The notes under the pieces are model-generated. The model was given only the letters and a program-made list of their open reading frames with translations, was not told where the DNA came from and did not search any database. Of a DNA stretch of 64,000 bases, positions 8,893 to 18,471 are shown in pieces; within the stretch, counting starts at the first letter, position 1; every line of letters begins with the position of its first letter. Location: the NCBI RefSeq assembly GCF_003029735.1, contig NZ_KZ686269.1:1488001-1552000 (forward strand). The letters run 5' to 3'. Position numbers and translations under genes: made by a program. This stretch comes from Pedobacter yulinensis (GTDB taxonomy: Bacteria > Bacteroidota > Bacteroidia > Sphingobacteriales > Sphingobacteriaceae).

Positions 8893-9921
8893 TCAGGCCA
8901 TCATTTCGGTAAGGGAGGTTCTGAAAGCCCTCCGGTAGTCTGAAGGGGTAACCATCAGGTGACGTAAAAAAGTTCTTCTCATGGAGACCAGCCCCCCCAG
9001 CCCGCATTGTATTGCGATTTCTTCAAGTGAAGCATCGGTCTCTTCCAGGCGTTTCCGTGCAGCCTCGATCCGCAGTTTCTCTACATATTTGGCGGGCGAA
9101 ATGCCGGTCTGTTTATGAAATACCCGCGTAAAGTTTCTCGGGCTCATGTTTAAATGGTCGGCCAGGCGTGGGATATCGAGTGGTTCGTGCAGGTGCTCCA
9201 CCAGCCATGACCGCAACTTGCCGCCAATGTGCTGCTGATCCCCGGCCGGCAGCAGGTTGCCGAACTGGACCTGGAACCCAGGCCTGTTCAGGTAAAAGAC
9301 CAGCCTGCGGGCCACCTGTGCAGCAATGTCACGACCATGGTCTTCTGCGACCAGAGCCAGTGCCAGGTCTATCCCTGACGATACCCCGCCAGAGGTGTGT
9401 ACTTTGCCATCGCTGGTATAAAAGGGATTGGGATCAACACGCACCAGGGGATAATTTTTTTGCAGCAGCCTGCTCCGGTCCCAGTGCGTGGTTGCTTTTT
9501 TACCGTTCAGCAGTCCGGCCTTGGCAAGAACGAACGCACCGGCACAAATGGAGCCGACACGCCGCATGTGCGGGTAGGCCCTCTCCAGCCAGGCATAAAA
9601 CACGGCATAGGCCGGGTCGTCCAGGTGCTGAATGCCATTGCTGCCGGCAACAAGTAAGGTGTCAATCGGTCCTGTAATGTCCAGTACGCTGCTGGCACAG
9701 CTGATTTCCATGCCCACGCTGTTGGTCACCTGCCTGTTTTCTGTTGGTGATGCCACACGCACCTGGTAACCGGTTTTTTTACCCGCCAGTTCGAGGATCT
9801 GGTTGGCACTGCTGAATACATCTGCCGGTCCGGCAAAATCGAGCAGCATGTGCCCGGTCATGGCCACGATCACGACCTGTCTTGCAGCCAGCGGCTCTGC
9901 TGAAGATTCTTCCTGGTTCAT
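8893..9921 (-). CDS. GlxA-type AraC regulator (DJ-1/PfpI + HTH)
   Basis: A 342-residue protein: an N-terminal DJ-1/PfpI domain (residues about 13-190) with the nucleophile elbow GSICAGAFVLAKAGLL, followed by a C-terminal AraC double helix-turn-helix (about 230-330; LADHLNMSPRNFTRVF and GISPAKYVEKLR). This is the GlxA/FtrA architecture, in which the DJ-1-like domain senses a small molecule. It reads into gap with a 22-base gap, so the two are probably one transcript. ATG 9921 lies 4 bases after a good -7 element. Confidence 0.9.
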   Translation of the reverse strand: MNQEESSAEPLAARQVVIVAMTGHMLLDFAGPADVFSSANQILELAGKKTGYQVRVASPTENRQVTNSVGMEISCASSVLDITGPIDTLLVAGSNGIQHLDDPAYAVFYAWLERAYPHMRRVGSICAGAFVLAKAGLLNGKKATTHWDRSRLLQKNYPLVRVDPNPFYTSDGKVHTSGGVSSGIDLALALVAEDHGRDIAAQVARRLVFYLNRPGFQVQFGNLLPAGDQQHIGGKLRSWLVEHLHEPLDIPRLADHLNMSPRNFTRVFHKQTGISPAKYVEKLRIEAARKRLEETDASLEEIAIQCGLGGLVSMRRTFLRHLMVTPSDYRRAFRTSLTEMMA

Positions 9922-9925
9922 GCTG

Positions 9926-9933
9926 CAAATTTA
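9926..9933 (-). promoter_or_regulatory. Candidate -7 element of the GlxA-type gene
   Basis: On the minus strand TAAATTTG matches TAnnTTTG exactly and ends 4 bases before the ATG at 9921. If used, transcription would start at or very near the A of ATG, giving a leaderless mRNA. Confidence 0.45.
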
Positions 9934-9986
9934 CGCAGGAACAGCACAGGCTAAAAGGACATAAATTATACAATTCAGGCCAACTT

Positions 9987-10421
9987 TCAGCAAGCATTCT
10001 CCCCGACCAAATCGCGAAGCAGCACACAGGTGGCCTGCCAGTAAAAGTTCAGGTGTTTATAAATGGTATCTGTGGGGAAGTTTTCTATGTGCAGGCTCAA
10101 CTTTGTCGTTGCTGTTAATGGGATCAGGGAAAACGTAAGCCGCGTCTGGTTTTCAGGCACATCCGGAAGCCTGGATATCGAACTCAGGTAACTGTAGGCC
10201 AGTACGGAGCAGGGTTCAAAACGCAGCACCTTACCGGTATTCACGAAACCTGTGTGGTGAAAGCCCGAGATTTCGATCGTGTTTCCAACGATCCAGTCTG
10301 TTGTTACCGTCACATTCATTTCCGGTTCGCCCATCCACAGTTTCATCAGTCGCGGCTCTGTCAGGTAGCGCTATATTTTTTCTGGCCTGGCAGCCATATG
10401 GATCGTTTTCTCGATGGTCAT
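9987..10421 (-). pseudogene. SRPBCC/AHSA1-like protein, interrupted by an in-frame TAG
   Basis: The open frame starting MTIEKTIHMAARPEKI (ATG 10421) meets TAG at 10373-10371 (codon 17) and then continues in the same frame to a normal end at 9987. Joined, it is about 144 residues and fits the SRPBCC/AHSA1 fold: an N-terminal strand, then RYLTEPRLMKLWMGEP, and a C-terminal helix. Homologues commonly have an aromatic residue where the stop is, so TGG to TAG is the simplest change. A shorter product from the ATG at 10346 would lack the first strand. It could also be a sequencing error. Confidence 0.7.
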
Positions 10422-10769
10422 GTTTCAGGTTTTGGGCCACTGTAATGCAATGCGGGCACCTGCGGGAGAAAGGGATGTGCAGGTGCATGACGAAGTAATA
10501 ATACGGAGTTACCGCGTATGGTTGCCAATTGCGCGTGTCAAAATTATGCCAGATAAAGCATAAGCCTCGGAAAAGTGGCGCAGCGATCCGCAAAGCGGCG
10601 GGTTGTTTCTTTAATATACAGGCACTCCGGGCAGCAGAAAGCACGTGCCCGTTTCAACGCCATTGCGGTTTGGACGCTGCTTCCACAAAACCATCCGACG
10701 CAATTTCTATCGAAAAGTCGAGCATGCGCGGCGGCATACAGGTAATTTTGAAAAACAAAAGGAAGGATC
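10422..10769 (+). other. Intergenic stretch, nothing recognised
   Basis: Between two divergent genes. No hairpin, repeat or coding-like frame stands out. The last bases carry a clear ribosome-binding site, AAGGAAGG, just before the ATG at 10770. Confidence 0.5.
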
Positions 10770-11633
10770 ATGTTAAAAGAACTCAACCAGGTCATCGACT
10801 ATATTGAAGATCATATTCACGACGAGCTAACGCTCGAAATGATCTCCGATTATGCCGGCGTTTCTGACTACCACTTTCGGACGGTGTTTTTTCACCTTTC
10901 CGGCTTAACGCTCAGTGAATACATCAAAAACAGGAAGCTGTCTGAAGCCAACAAGGACCTGTTAAATGGCGACAGGGTCACTGATGTGGCTTTTCGATAT
11001 GGCTATCAATCTATGGATGGGTTTACAAGAGCATTTAAAAAATGGTGCGGAGCGCTGCCGTCAGATGTGGCAAAAAATGGGGTCAGCAGATCATTCCCTA
11101 AACTATCATTCATCATTACCGTAAAAGGAGGAAAAACTATGGAATTCAGAACTGAAGAAAAGCCGGCGTTCAATTTCGCCGGCGTAAGCAAACGTGTCCC
11201 CATGCAGTTTGAAGGGGTCAACAATGAAATCGTCAAACTTGCGCAAAGCATTACCGAAGCGCAGCGACAGGAAATGCATGCACTACAGGATACTGCGCCA
11301 TTTGAAATCGTGAATGTTTCTTATAACGCCGATTCTCAATTTATGAAAGAAGAAGGTGAGCTGACGCATTTAATCGGCGTGCTGACCAGCCGGGAACACG
11401 CAGGTAACGGTTTAGAAATCTTACGGGTTCAGGCAAATACCTGGGCGGTGTTTCCAAACGAAGGGCCCTTCCCCTCAACGCTCCAGCAAACGATGGCCAG
11501 GGTCTATTCAGAGTGGCTTCCGTCTTCAGATTTCGAATTGATTGACGCGCCAACTTTTTCTTTCACAAAAATGGATGCGAACAAAGAAGGGCATGCCTTC
11601 AGCGAAGTTTGGGTTGCTGTGCGTAGAAAGTAA
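10770..11633 (+). CDS. AraC-family regulator with GyrI-like effector domain
   Basis: A 287-residue protein. Residues about 5-105 form the AraC double helix-turn-helix at the N-terminus (LEMISDYAGVSDYHFRTVF; VAFRYGYQSMDGFTRAFKKW), and residues about 120-285 form a GyrI-like/effector-binding domain ending in EVWVAVRRK. This is the Rob/BmrR-like order, usually responding to drugs or other hydrophobic ligands. The start is set by AAGGAAGG 5 bases upstream. It stands alone and is closed by a strong terminator. Confidence 0.9.
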   Translation: MLKELNQVIDYIEDHIHDELTLEMISDYAGVSDYHFRTVFFHLSGLTLSEYIKNRKLSEANKDLLNGDRVTDVAFRYGYQSMDGFTRAFKKWCGALPSDVAKNGVSRSFPKLSFIITVKGGKTMEFRTEEKPAFNFAGVSKRVPMQFEGVNNEIVKLAQSITEAQRQEMHALQDTAPFEIVNVSYNADSQFMKEEGELTHLIGVLTSREHAGNGLEILRVQANTWAVFPNEGPFPSTLQQTMARVYSEWLPSSDFELIDAPTFSFTKMDANKEGHAFSEVWVAVRRK

Positions 11634-11693
11634 AAAAGGCTACGTTAAGCCAGTGCGTAACGTTATTAAACCCGCACGTTAAATCACAAAGAG

Positions 11694-11729
11694 AACCGCC
11701 CCAGGGAATCGCCCGGGGCGGTTTCTTTA
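11694..11729 (+). terminator. Rho-independent terminator
   Basis: Stem AACCGCCCC / GGGGCGGTT with a 12-base loop, followed by TCTTTATT. It lies 60 bases after the AraC-GyrI stop codon. Confidence 0.85.
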
Positions 11730-12142
11730 TTGATCTGTCATCAGCCTGGCCTCCTGCCTGGCCCCTCCGCTTTCGCCCCTGCACCATGGTATAAAGCATA
11801 AGAGGTGAACATGTTTGTCCCGGCATTCACGCAGCAACCGCCGAGCCGCTCCTATTTGATCGTTTAAGCGGGATCGACCTGGTCGACGCCGCTGCACTGA
11901 TCAAGTGAATGGTCAGCCGCAAGTTCATGCATGGTTGGTTGCACCTGCCATGGTTTAACTTGGGATACATCCAGAAGTTCAAACGGAACAAAGAAGGCAA
12001 AAGGCTTGATTTTTCGCTGCTTTACCGCTAAATAAACATGATGTTTGACGTTTGGCTGTGTCTCCCGCCCCCCAACCGGTGAAAATGTATGTTTTATTAC
12101 AACCTAAACGAGGTATCCGGTGTTTGATAAAGAAAAAACGAT
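11730..12142 (+). other. Intergenic stretch with a short coding-like remnant
   Basis: No intact gene. A 40-codon frame at 11909-12031 (MVSRKFMHGWLHLPWFN, ending FSLLYR) has protein-like composition, and the bases just before it read protein-like in another frame, up to a stop (about 11835-11907; ending DLVDAAALIK). Together they look like the tail of a decayed gene on the plus strand. The family is not recognised. Confidence 0.35.
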
Positions 12143-12571
12143 ATGTGGATCATATGGGCACTGCTGGCTGCGATATCGGCTGCACTGGTAATTGTATTGA
12201 CAAAAGCCGGTCTAAAAAATGTGGATTCCAGTCTTGCTTTTGCCATTCAGGCTGTGCTCATCCTGCTCATTACCTGGTCAGTGGTCTTGTACCAGGGCAG
12301 TGCCGGTACGCTTAAAACGCTGGAGCGTGAAACCTGGATCTTTCTTGTTGTTGCAGGCATCTGTACCAGTCTCTCTACACTATTTTCTTACAAGGCCCTG
12401 TCACTGGGGCCGGCATCTTACGTGGTCACCATAGAAAGAACCTCGCTGGTCATCGCCATTGTGCTGTCGGTCCTGTTTCTTAAAGAAAAGATCACCTGGC
12501 AGCTGGTTGTTGGCGGCGCGGTCATGATAGCCGGAGCGGTGCTTATCGCCGTATCGGGGAATAGTAAGTAG
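12143..12571 (+). CDS. Half-size EamA-family transporter
   Basis: A 142-residue protein with about five membrane helices and one EamA repeat: start MWIIWALLAAISAALVIVLTKAG, centre ICTSLSTLFSYKALSLGPAS, end LFLKEKITWQLVVGGAVMIAGA. One-repeat members usually act as dimers and move small metabolites. It stands alone between an intergenic stretch and the convergent aldo/keto reductase gene. Substrate not assignable. Confidence 0.82.
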   Translation: MWIIWALLAAISAALVIVLTKAGLKNVDSSLAFAIQAVLILLITWSVVLYQGSAGTLKTLERETWIFLVVAGICTSLSTLFSYKALSLGPASYVVTIERTSLVIAIVLSVLFLKEKITWQLVVGGAVMIAGAVLIAVSGNSK

Positions 12572-12759
12572 ACGGTACTTTAAGCTGCGAACCGCAATGA
12601 AGGCGACCCTGAAAACCAGCAAAGCGATCCGCCCATGCCGGCCGAGCATCAGACGATGGTTTTCGGCAAAGGAATACCCACCCCCACCCATGTTGCTTTC
12701 AGCCTGGACGGATCTTTTGCTATTTCTTGTCTTATTGTTTAGTGTGATCAGCTGACCAC

Positions 12760-13755
<996 letters not shown>

Positions 13756-13864
13756 TTAAGTTCAACAGCACAAATGTCCGGCCTGTTCTTCGCTTCTCAC
13801 TTATATGGAACACGGCAAAACCTACCATTTTTACAGGTCGTTATCCCATCGCCCGGTAAATGGT

Positions 13865-13872
13865 TAAATTTG
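13865..13872 (+). promoter_or_regulatory. Candidate -7 element of the AraC gene at 13876
   Basis: TAAATTTG fits TAnnTTTG exactly and ends 3 bases before ATG 13876. This placement supports that ATG over the longer frame starting at 13738 and implies a leaderless mRNA. Confidence 0.42.
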
Positions 13873-13875
13873 ATC

Positions 13876-14772
13876 ATGGAAGAGATAGAAAAGATCGAAA
13901 CAGTTGATCAATATAATAAAATGCGGGGTATCACCACACTGCACCCGCTCGTATCGGTCATCGATCTGTCGAAAGCCCGGGCCATGCCTGCCCGCATATT
14001 CAATTTTGGGCTGTATGCCATCTACCTGAAACAGACCAAATGCGGTGAATTACGCTATGGACGCAACTATTACGATTACCAGGAAGGTACCTTGGTTTTT
14101 GTTGCGCCGTCGCAGATCGTTGGGAAACAACCAAACAGTGAAACTCCCGAACCTAAAGGCTGGGCACTGCTCTTTCATGCCGATCTGATCAAAGCCACGG
14201 CGCTGGGCAAACAGATCCAGGCCTATTCCTTTTTCTCGTACGATGTGCGGGAGGCACTCCACTTGTCAGAAAAGGAACAGCAGATCGTACTTGACCTGTT
14301 TGGCAAAATTAACTATGAGCTGGAACAGGGCGTAGACAAATACAGCCGCACGCTGATCGTGAACACCATTGAGCTTTTTTTGAATTACAGCGTACGTTTT
14401 TACGACCGGCAATTCATTACCCGCGACCAGGCAAACAAGGGCGTGATCGAGCGGTTTGATATGTTGCTGAACGACTACTTACACTCCGGACAGGCTAAGG
14501 AACTTGGCTTGCCTTCAGTGGCATATTGTGCAGAAAAGCTGAACTTATCAGCCAACTACTTTGGCGACCTGATCAAAAAAGAAACCGGGCAGTCTGCGCA
14601 CGAACACATCCAGTCCAAACTCATCGATGCGGCAAAATTGCGGATATTCGATTCAGCAAAGTCGCTGAGCGAGATCGCCTATGAACTGGGCTTCAAATAT
14701 CCGCAACACTTTACCAGGTTGTTCAAACAACGCGTGGGGCAGACACCACAGGAATACCGGCAGTTAAGTTAG
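13876..14772 (+). CDS. AraC-family regulator
   Basis: A 298-residue regulator with an N-terminal cupin-like sensor (about residues 30-150) and a C-terminal AraC domain (about 195-298; CAEKLNLSANYFGDLIKKETG, then IAYELGFKYPQHFTRLFK). Such regulators in Bacteroidota often sit divergent from an oxidoreductase, here an aldo/keto reductase. I prefer ATG 13876 because conserved sequence starts there and a promoter element lies just before it; the open frame extends to 13738, which would overlap the reductase gene start. Confidence 0.88.
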   Translation: MEEIEKIETVDQYNKMRGITTLHPLVSVIDLSKARAMPARIFNFGLYAIYLKQTKCGELRYGRNYYDYQEGTLVFVAPSQIVGKQPNSETPEPKGWALLFHADLIKATALGKQIQAYSFFSYDVREALHLSEKEQQIVLDLFGKINYELEQGVDKYSRTLIVNTIELFLNYSVRFYDRQFITRDQANKGVIERFDMLLNDYLHSGQAKELGLPSVAYCAEKLNLSANYFGDLIKKETGQSAHEHIQSKLIDAAKLRIFDSAKSLSEIAYELGFKYPQHFTRLFKQRVGQTPQEYRQLS

Positions 14773-14800
14773 CCTTAAGCAGCACGACTTGCTTTCTGGC

Positions 14801-15232
14801 TCAGTCAGCATTTGAATCAGATTCAACGATCCATTCAATGCCGTATTTGTCCCTGAACATACCGCCGTACGAGCCCCAGGGACTCTCGCCAATCGGGCCT
14901 TCCACCTCCCCGCCTGCGGCGAGCTCGTTAAAAATTCTATCGGCTTCCTCCCGGCTTTCAGCGTTGACGAATATTTTAGACCGGTTCTCCTTTTCGTTTA
15001 CCGGGCCCATGAACTCAGGAACATCATTGGCGATCAGCACATTGTTTTTACCGATCGGAAGGACGATGGTCATGATCTTGTCTGCCTCTTTTTCGTTGAC
15101 CGGCATCTCGTCGCTTGCTATATCCTTAAACCGAATGATCTTTGTAAACTCACCGCCAAAAACCGATTTATAAAAGTTAAATGCTTCTTCAGCATTCCCG
15201 TTGAAGTTGATCCACGGACCCATTGTTTTCAT
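14801..15232 (-). CDS. VOC-family PhnB-like protein
   Basis: A 143-residue protein of the vicinal-oxygen-chelate fold, PhnB / 3-demethylubiquinone methyltransferase-like group. Visible motifs are PWINFNGNAEEAFNFYKSVF at the N-terminus and PWGSYGGMFRDKYGIEW at the C-terminus. These proteins are common and mostly uncharacterised; the second motif usually holds a metal or substrate contact. It is convergent with the AraC gene. Confidence 0.85.
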   Translation of the reverse strand: MKTMGPWINFNGNAEEAFNFYKSVFGGEFTKIIRFKDIASDEMPVNEKEADKIMTIVLPIGKNNVLIANDVPEFMGPVNEKENRSKIFVNAESREEADRIFNELAAGGEVEGPIGESPWGSYGGMFRDKYGIEWIVESDSNAD

Positions 15233-15530
15233 GGTTTATTAATTTAAGTGTGTTCTAACAATACATTTCAGGAAGCCTATCGCCAGCGGGTTGTTTCTTC
15301 CGCTGCTGGTTAATCATTTTTGACGGTTTGCCCATCGGCTGTCGTGACTAGACAGGGAGCCCCCCAAGGCCTTTAAGTTAGCAAAACTCTTTAGTATTCG
15401 AAGAGGCCCCGAATGTGAAACGTATACACGCATCGTTGCGGCAATTAAAAAGGGCCGTTGAAACGCCGATATCAGTTTTTCAACCAGCGGGCTTGCCGGC
15501 AGGCAAATCCACGACTGCGTGAGTCTTTCG

Positions 15531-15953
15531 CTACCCTATCTTTCTTTGTATTGCGCGCTGCGAAAGATTCAGGCAGGCCGATTTTGAGGTTTGCCCCACG
15601 CTCGGGTTCTGTTTGATCACGGTTTCAAGGAACTGCCTGTTGGCATCGCCCCACTGGTTCATGGCATCAATGACCGGCATCAAAGACCAGCCGATCATTG
15701 TTAAAGAGTATTCTACTTTGGGCGGCAGCTGCGGATAGACTTTTTTCTCGATCATGCCATGCTCCTCCAGCTCTTTCAGCTGCACATTCAGTACCCTGCG
15801 GCTGGCATCGGGGAACAGCCGAAGCATTTCACTCGGCCGCTTTATATCCATCGAAATGGCGTTGAGTAAGGCCGGCTTCCATTTCCCATTCAGCACCTCC
15901 CTGGTCAGGTGCAGACCGCAGTCGATGGCAACAGGTATCTTTCTTTCATACAT
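15531..15953 (-). CDS. HxlR-family transcriptional regulator
   Basis: A 140-residue winged-helix protein. The redox-type cysteine is in AIDCGLHLTREVLNGKWK and the recognition helix region reads LRLFPDASRRVLNVQLKELE. ATG 15953 has a good ribosome-binding site (GGGAGA) about 8 bases upstream; a longer in-frame start at 16040 would reach into the promoter of the divergent OYE gene. It is the probable regulator of that gene, a pairing common for OYE/NemA-type enzymes. Confidence 0.88.
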   Translation of the reverse strand: MYERKIPVAIDCGLHLTREVLNGKWKPALLNAISMDIKRPSEMLRLFPDASRRVLNVQLKELEEHGMIEKKVYPQLPPKVEYSLTMIGWSLMPVIDAMNQWGDANRQFLETVIKQNPSVGQTSKSACLNLSQRAIQRKIG

Positions 15954-16097
15954 AACAGTTTCTCCCGGATCAAAAATAAGCATTGTATCGAAATCGGACA
16001 CAGGGGATAAATTTATCCCCTGGTTATTAGTTTCACCCATATTGTGCCGTTGCCGCGTTTCTCCGAGGTTTGCTCAAAAAAAAAATTGAAAAACCAA

Positions 16098-17210
16098 ATG
16101 CAACCTTTATTAGAAAAATACCAGTTGGGCGACCTGAAATTAAAAAACCGGGTCATCATGGCATCAATGACGCGCGGCCGCGCCACGAATGCAGAATTGG
16201 TGCCCACACCATTAATGGCCGAATATTATGCGCAACGGGCTTCAGCCGGATTAATTTTAAGCGAAGGTACCTGGATAAACTCCAGTTCGATAGGATTCAT
16301 TAACGTGCCCGGCCTGTATACGCAGGCGCAGGTTGAGGGCTGGAAACTGGTCACAAGAGCGGTACATAAAAAAGGCGGTCTCATCTTTTCCCAGCTTGGC
16401 CATATCGGTGCAGCATCTCATCCGGATCATCTGAACGGCGAACTGCCGGCAGGCCCGTCTGCCATTAATCCGCAGACAAAATCCTTCACCCCGAACGGCT
16501 TTAAAGATACGCTGACGCCGCGCGAACTAACCGTAGCTGAGATCAAACAGATCATACAGGATTACAGGCAGGCAGCCGCAAATGCCAAAGCGGCGGGATT
16601 TGACGGCATAGAGATCCACGCGCATGCCGGCATGCTGATCCCGCAGTTTCTGAGTCTGGCCACCAACCAACGTACAGACGAATACGGAGGCCGGATTGAA
16701 AACCGTGCGCGCCTGGTATTTGACATCCTGGATGCCATTACAGAAGTCTGGAACAGCAACCGGGTCGGCATAAAGTTTAATCCGGTAGCCATCAGCAATG
16801 TGGGTATTGTTAGGCCCGATGAAGAGACGATACCACTGTTCCGGTACATGCTCAGAAAATTAAGCAATTATAACCTGGCTTACCTACAGCTGGAAGGGCC
16901 GGCGGAAGATTTGACCGGTACACCGGTAGCGGCCTTACAGCAAAACTATTTCGGCCATTTCCGTGAAAACTACCAGGGCACACTCATGGCAAATCTGGGC
17001 TTTACGCAGGAGAGCGGCAATGCCATTTTAAGCGAAGGTATTGCAGACTTGGTATCTTTTGGTACCGCTTTCATTGCCAACCCTGATCTCGTTGAGCGTT
17101 TTGAGAATCACCAGCCGCTTTCAGATAGTGACCGGGACACGTATTACACCGGCGGTGAAAAAGGGTATACGGACTATCCCGCGGCAAATTATGGTGGCAG
17201 TGCCGGTTAA
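16098..17210 (+). CDS. Old Yellow Enzyme-family flavin oxidoreductase with altered active site
   Basis: A 370-residue FMN-binding TIM barrel of the OYE/NemA family: N-terminal LGDLKLKNRVIMASMTRGRA, conserved NQRTDEYGGRIENR and C-terminal FGTAFIANPDLVERF. The active-site segment reads H174-A-H-A-G-M-L where the family has HGA[HN]GYL, so the second substrate-binding His/Asn and the proton-donor Tyr are Ala and Met. The enzyme may bind different substrates or be a poor ene-reductase. Regulated most likely by the divergent HxlR gene. Confidence 0.88.
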   Translation: MQPLLEKYQLGDLKLKNRVIMASMTRGRATNAELVPTPLMAEYYAQRASAGLILSEGTWINSSSIGFINVPGLYTQAQVEGWKLVTRAVHKKGGLIFSQLGHIGAASHPDHLNGELPAGPSAINPQTKSFTPNGFKDTLTPRELTVAEIKQIIQDYRQAAANAKAAGFDGIEIHAHAGMLIPQFLSLATNQRTDEYGGRIENRARLVFDILDAITEVWNSNRVGIKFNPVAISNVGIVRPDEETIPLFRYMLRKLSNYNLAYLQLEGPAEDLTGTPVAALQQNYFGHFRENYQGTLMANLGFTQESGNAILSEGIADLVSFGTAFIANPDLVERFENHQPLSDSDRDTYYTGGEKGYTDYPAANYGGSAG

Positions 17211-17498
17211 ACAGGTGGACGGCATTCAGATAATGGCTGAGGAAGATTGCTTCGCTGCAGGTCAGGTTTAGCGTTTGGCAGATTGCGGGATAACCCGTAC
17301 GCATCGTTGCCTATGAAAGCAGGGACCTGCTGCTTATATCCTGGTCAAATTTTAAAAAACAGCTATTTGAGCATGGAGGCGTGCTTAGCTTTAGGCCCGG
17401 ATAGATCTTGCTTTTAGCGGTCGAGCCAGTTGTCGGTGCGGCGGCGGGGAATTTGCTCACCAGTACGCTTGTGCAACCTCAGGATTAAAATCAAGCCC
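17211..17498 (+). other. Intergenic stretch, nothing recognised
   Basis: With the promoter region that follows, the gap between the OYE-like gene and the next AraC gene is 334 bases. I see no stable hairpin with a T-run and no convincing coding frame; only a 33-codon frame (17311-17412) of no recognisable family. Confidence 0.4.
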
Positions 17499-17506
17499 TA
17501 TATTTG
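17499..17506 (+). promoter_or_regulatory. Candidate -7 element (TATATTTG)
   Basis: Exact match to TAnnTTTG, 38 bases before the ATG of the AraC gene at 17545; a normal leader length. Confidence 0.4.
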
Positions 17507-17544
17507 ATTCATATCCGTATGCACCGGCATATTAATTTTCGCAT

Positions 17545-18414
17545 ATGACAACACTTTACCGATTTCCTCCCAAAGATGTCCCTGCCTCTGATGCTACCTT
17601 TATTAAAGGACGGGCGGGGGTATTTGCCAAACTTAAGGTCGAGTCAAAAGCTGATAAACGTCTGGTGTTCTTAACAGAACACACGCTGATTTTTGTAATC
17701 AGCGGACAAAAACTATTGCATCTTCCTGATCAGACATTTGCCGCCGGTCCAAACCAGGTTGTTCTTTTAAAAAAAGGCATCTATGTTATGGCAGAATACC
17801 TTGAAAATGAACCAAATTTCGAAGCTATACTGCTATTCCTGCCGGCAAAAATACTGCAAACGATGGCAGCGTCCTTTGTTTTTCCAAACGCGGCCGCACT
17901 GGACATGCCGTTCATTTCCTTTCAAAGTAATGAGTTGATTAACATGTGTAAGAGACAGTTGAGGCAGTATTTTTTTCAACCTTTACAGGAAGCTGATGCC
18001 CTGCTCGAAACGAAGCAGAAAGAAATGCTGCTTCTTTTGATGTCGGCAGGTTACAGAACAGAAGTTGGCCAATTTATAAAAGCGGCTACAAGTGCCACCG
18101 CACAGGATCTGGATTACGTACTGACAACCTACCTTCTCCATCCGGTATCTCTTGCGGAACTTGCCAGCCTGACCAACCGGAGCCTCGCTACTTTCAAGCG
18201 TGATTTTCAGCGCAAGTACGGTTGTGCACCCAGAAAATGGATGAACAGGGAACGGTTAAAGCAGGCAGGTTTGCTGCTCAACAATACGGACCGTCAGATC
18301 GCAGAAATTGCCACAGCCTGTGGTTTCGAAAACACCTCTTATTTCATCCGTATCTTCAGAAACCAATATGGAATGACACCTGCCGATTTTCGAGCCGATC
18401 AGGGTATAGATTGA
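17545..18414 (+). CDS. AraC-family regulator
   Basis: A 289-residue protein with an N-terminal sensor (about residues 20-115) and a C-terminal AraC domain (about 185-285; LASLTNRSLATFKRDFQRKYG and IATACGFENTSYFIRIFRNQYG). The hydrophobic N-terminal strands and LVFLTEHTLIFVISG resemble the ExsA/cupin-like sensor type. It is followed by an SDR gene 57 bases away on the same strand, a likely target. The truncated AraC gene at 41877 belongs to the same subfamily by its HTH sequence. Confidence 0.88.
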   Translation: MTTLYRFPPKDVPASDATFIKGRAGVFAKLKVESKADKRLVFLTEHTLIFVISGQKLLHLPDQTFAAGPNQVVLLKKGIYVMAEYLENEPNFEAILLFLPAKILQTMAASFVFPNAAALDMPFISFQSNELINMCKRQLRQYFFQPLQEADALLETKQKEMLLLLMSAGYRTEVGQFIKAATSATAQDLDYVLTTYLLHPVSLAELASLTNRSLATFKRDFQRKYGCAPRKWMNRERLKQAGLLLNNTDRQIAEIATACGFENTSYFIRIFRNQYGMTPADFRADQGID

Positions 18415-18449
18415 GCTGATCTTACTATCAGGGTTGCCGACAGACCCGC

Positions 18450-18457
18450 TAGTTTTG
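18450..18457 (+). promoter_or_regulatory. Candidate -7 element (TAGTTTTG)
   Basis: Fits TAnnTTTG and lies 14 bases before the SDR start codon. If used, the SDR has its own promoter in addition to read-through from the AraC gene. Confidence 0.38.
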
Positions 18458-18471
18458 TAAAAAAAAAGCTA

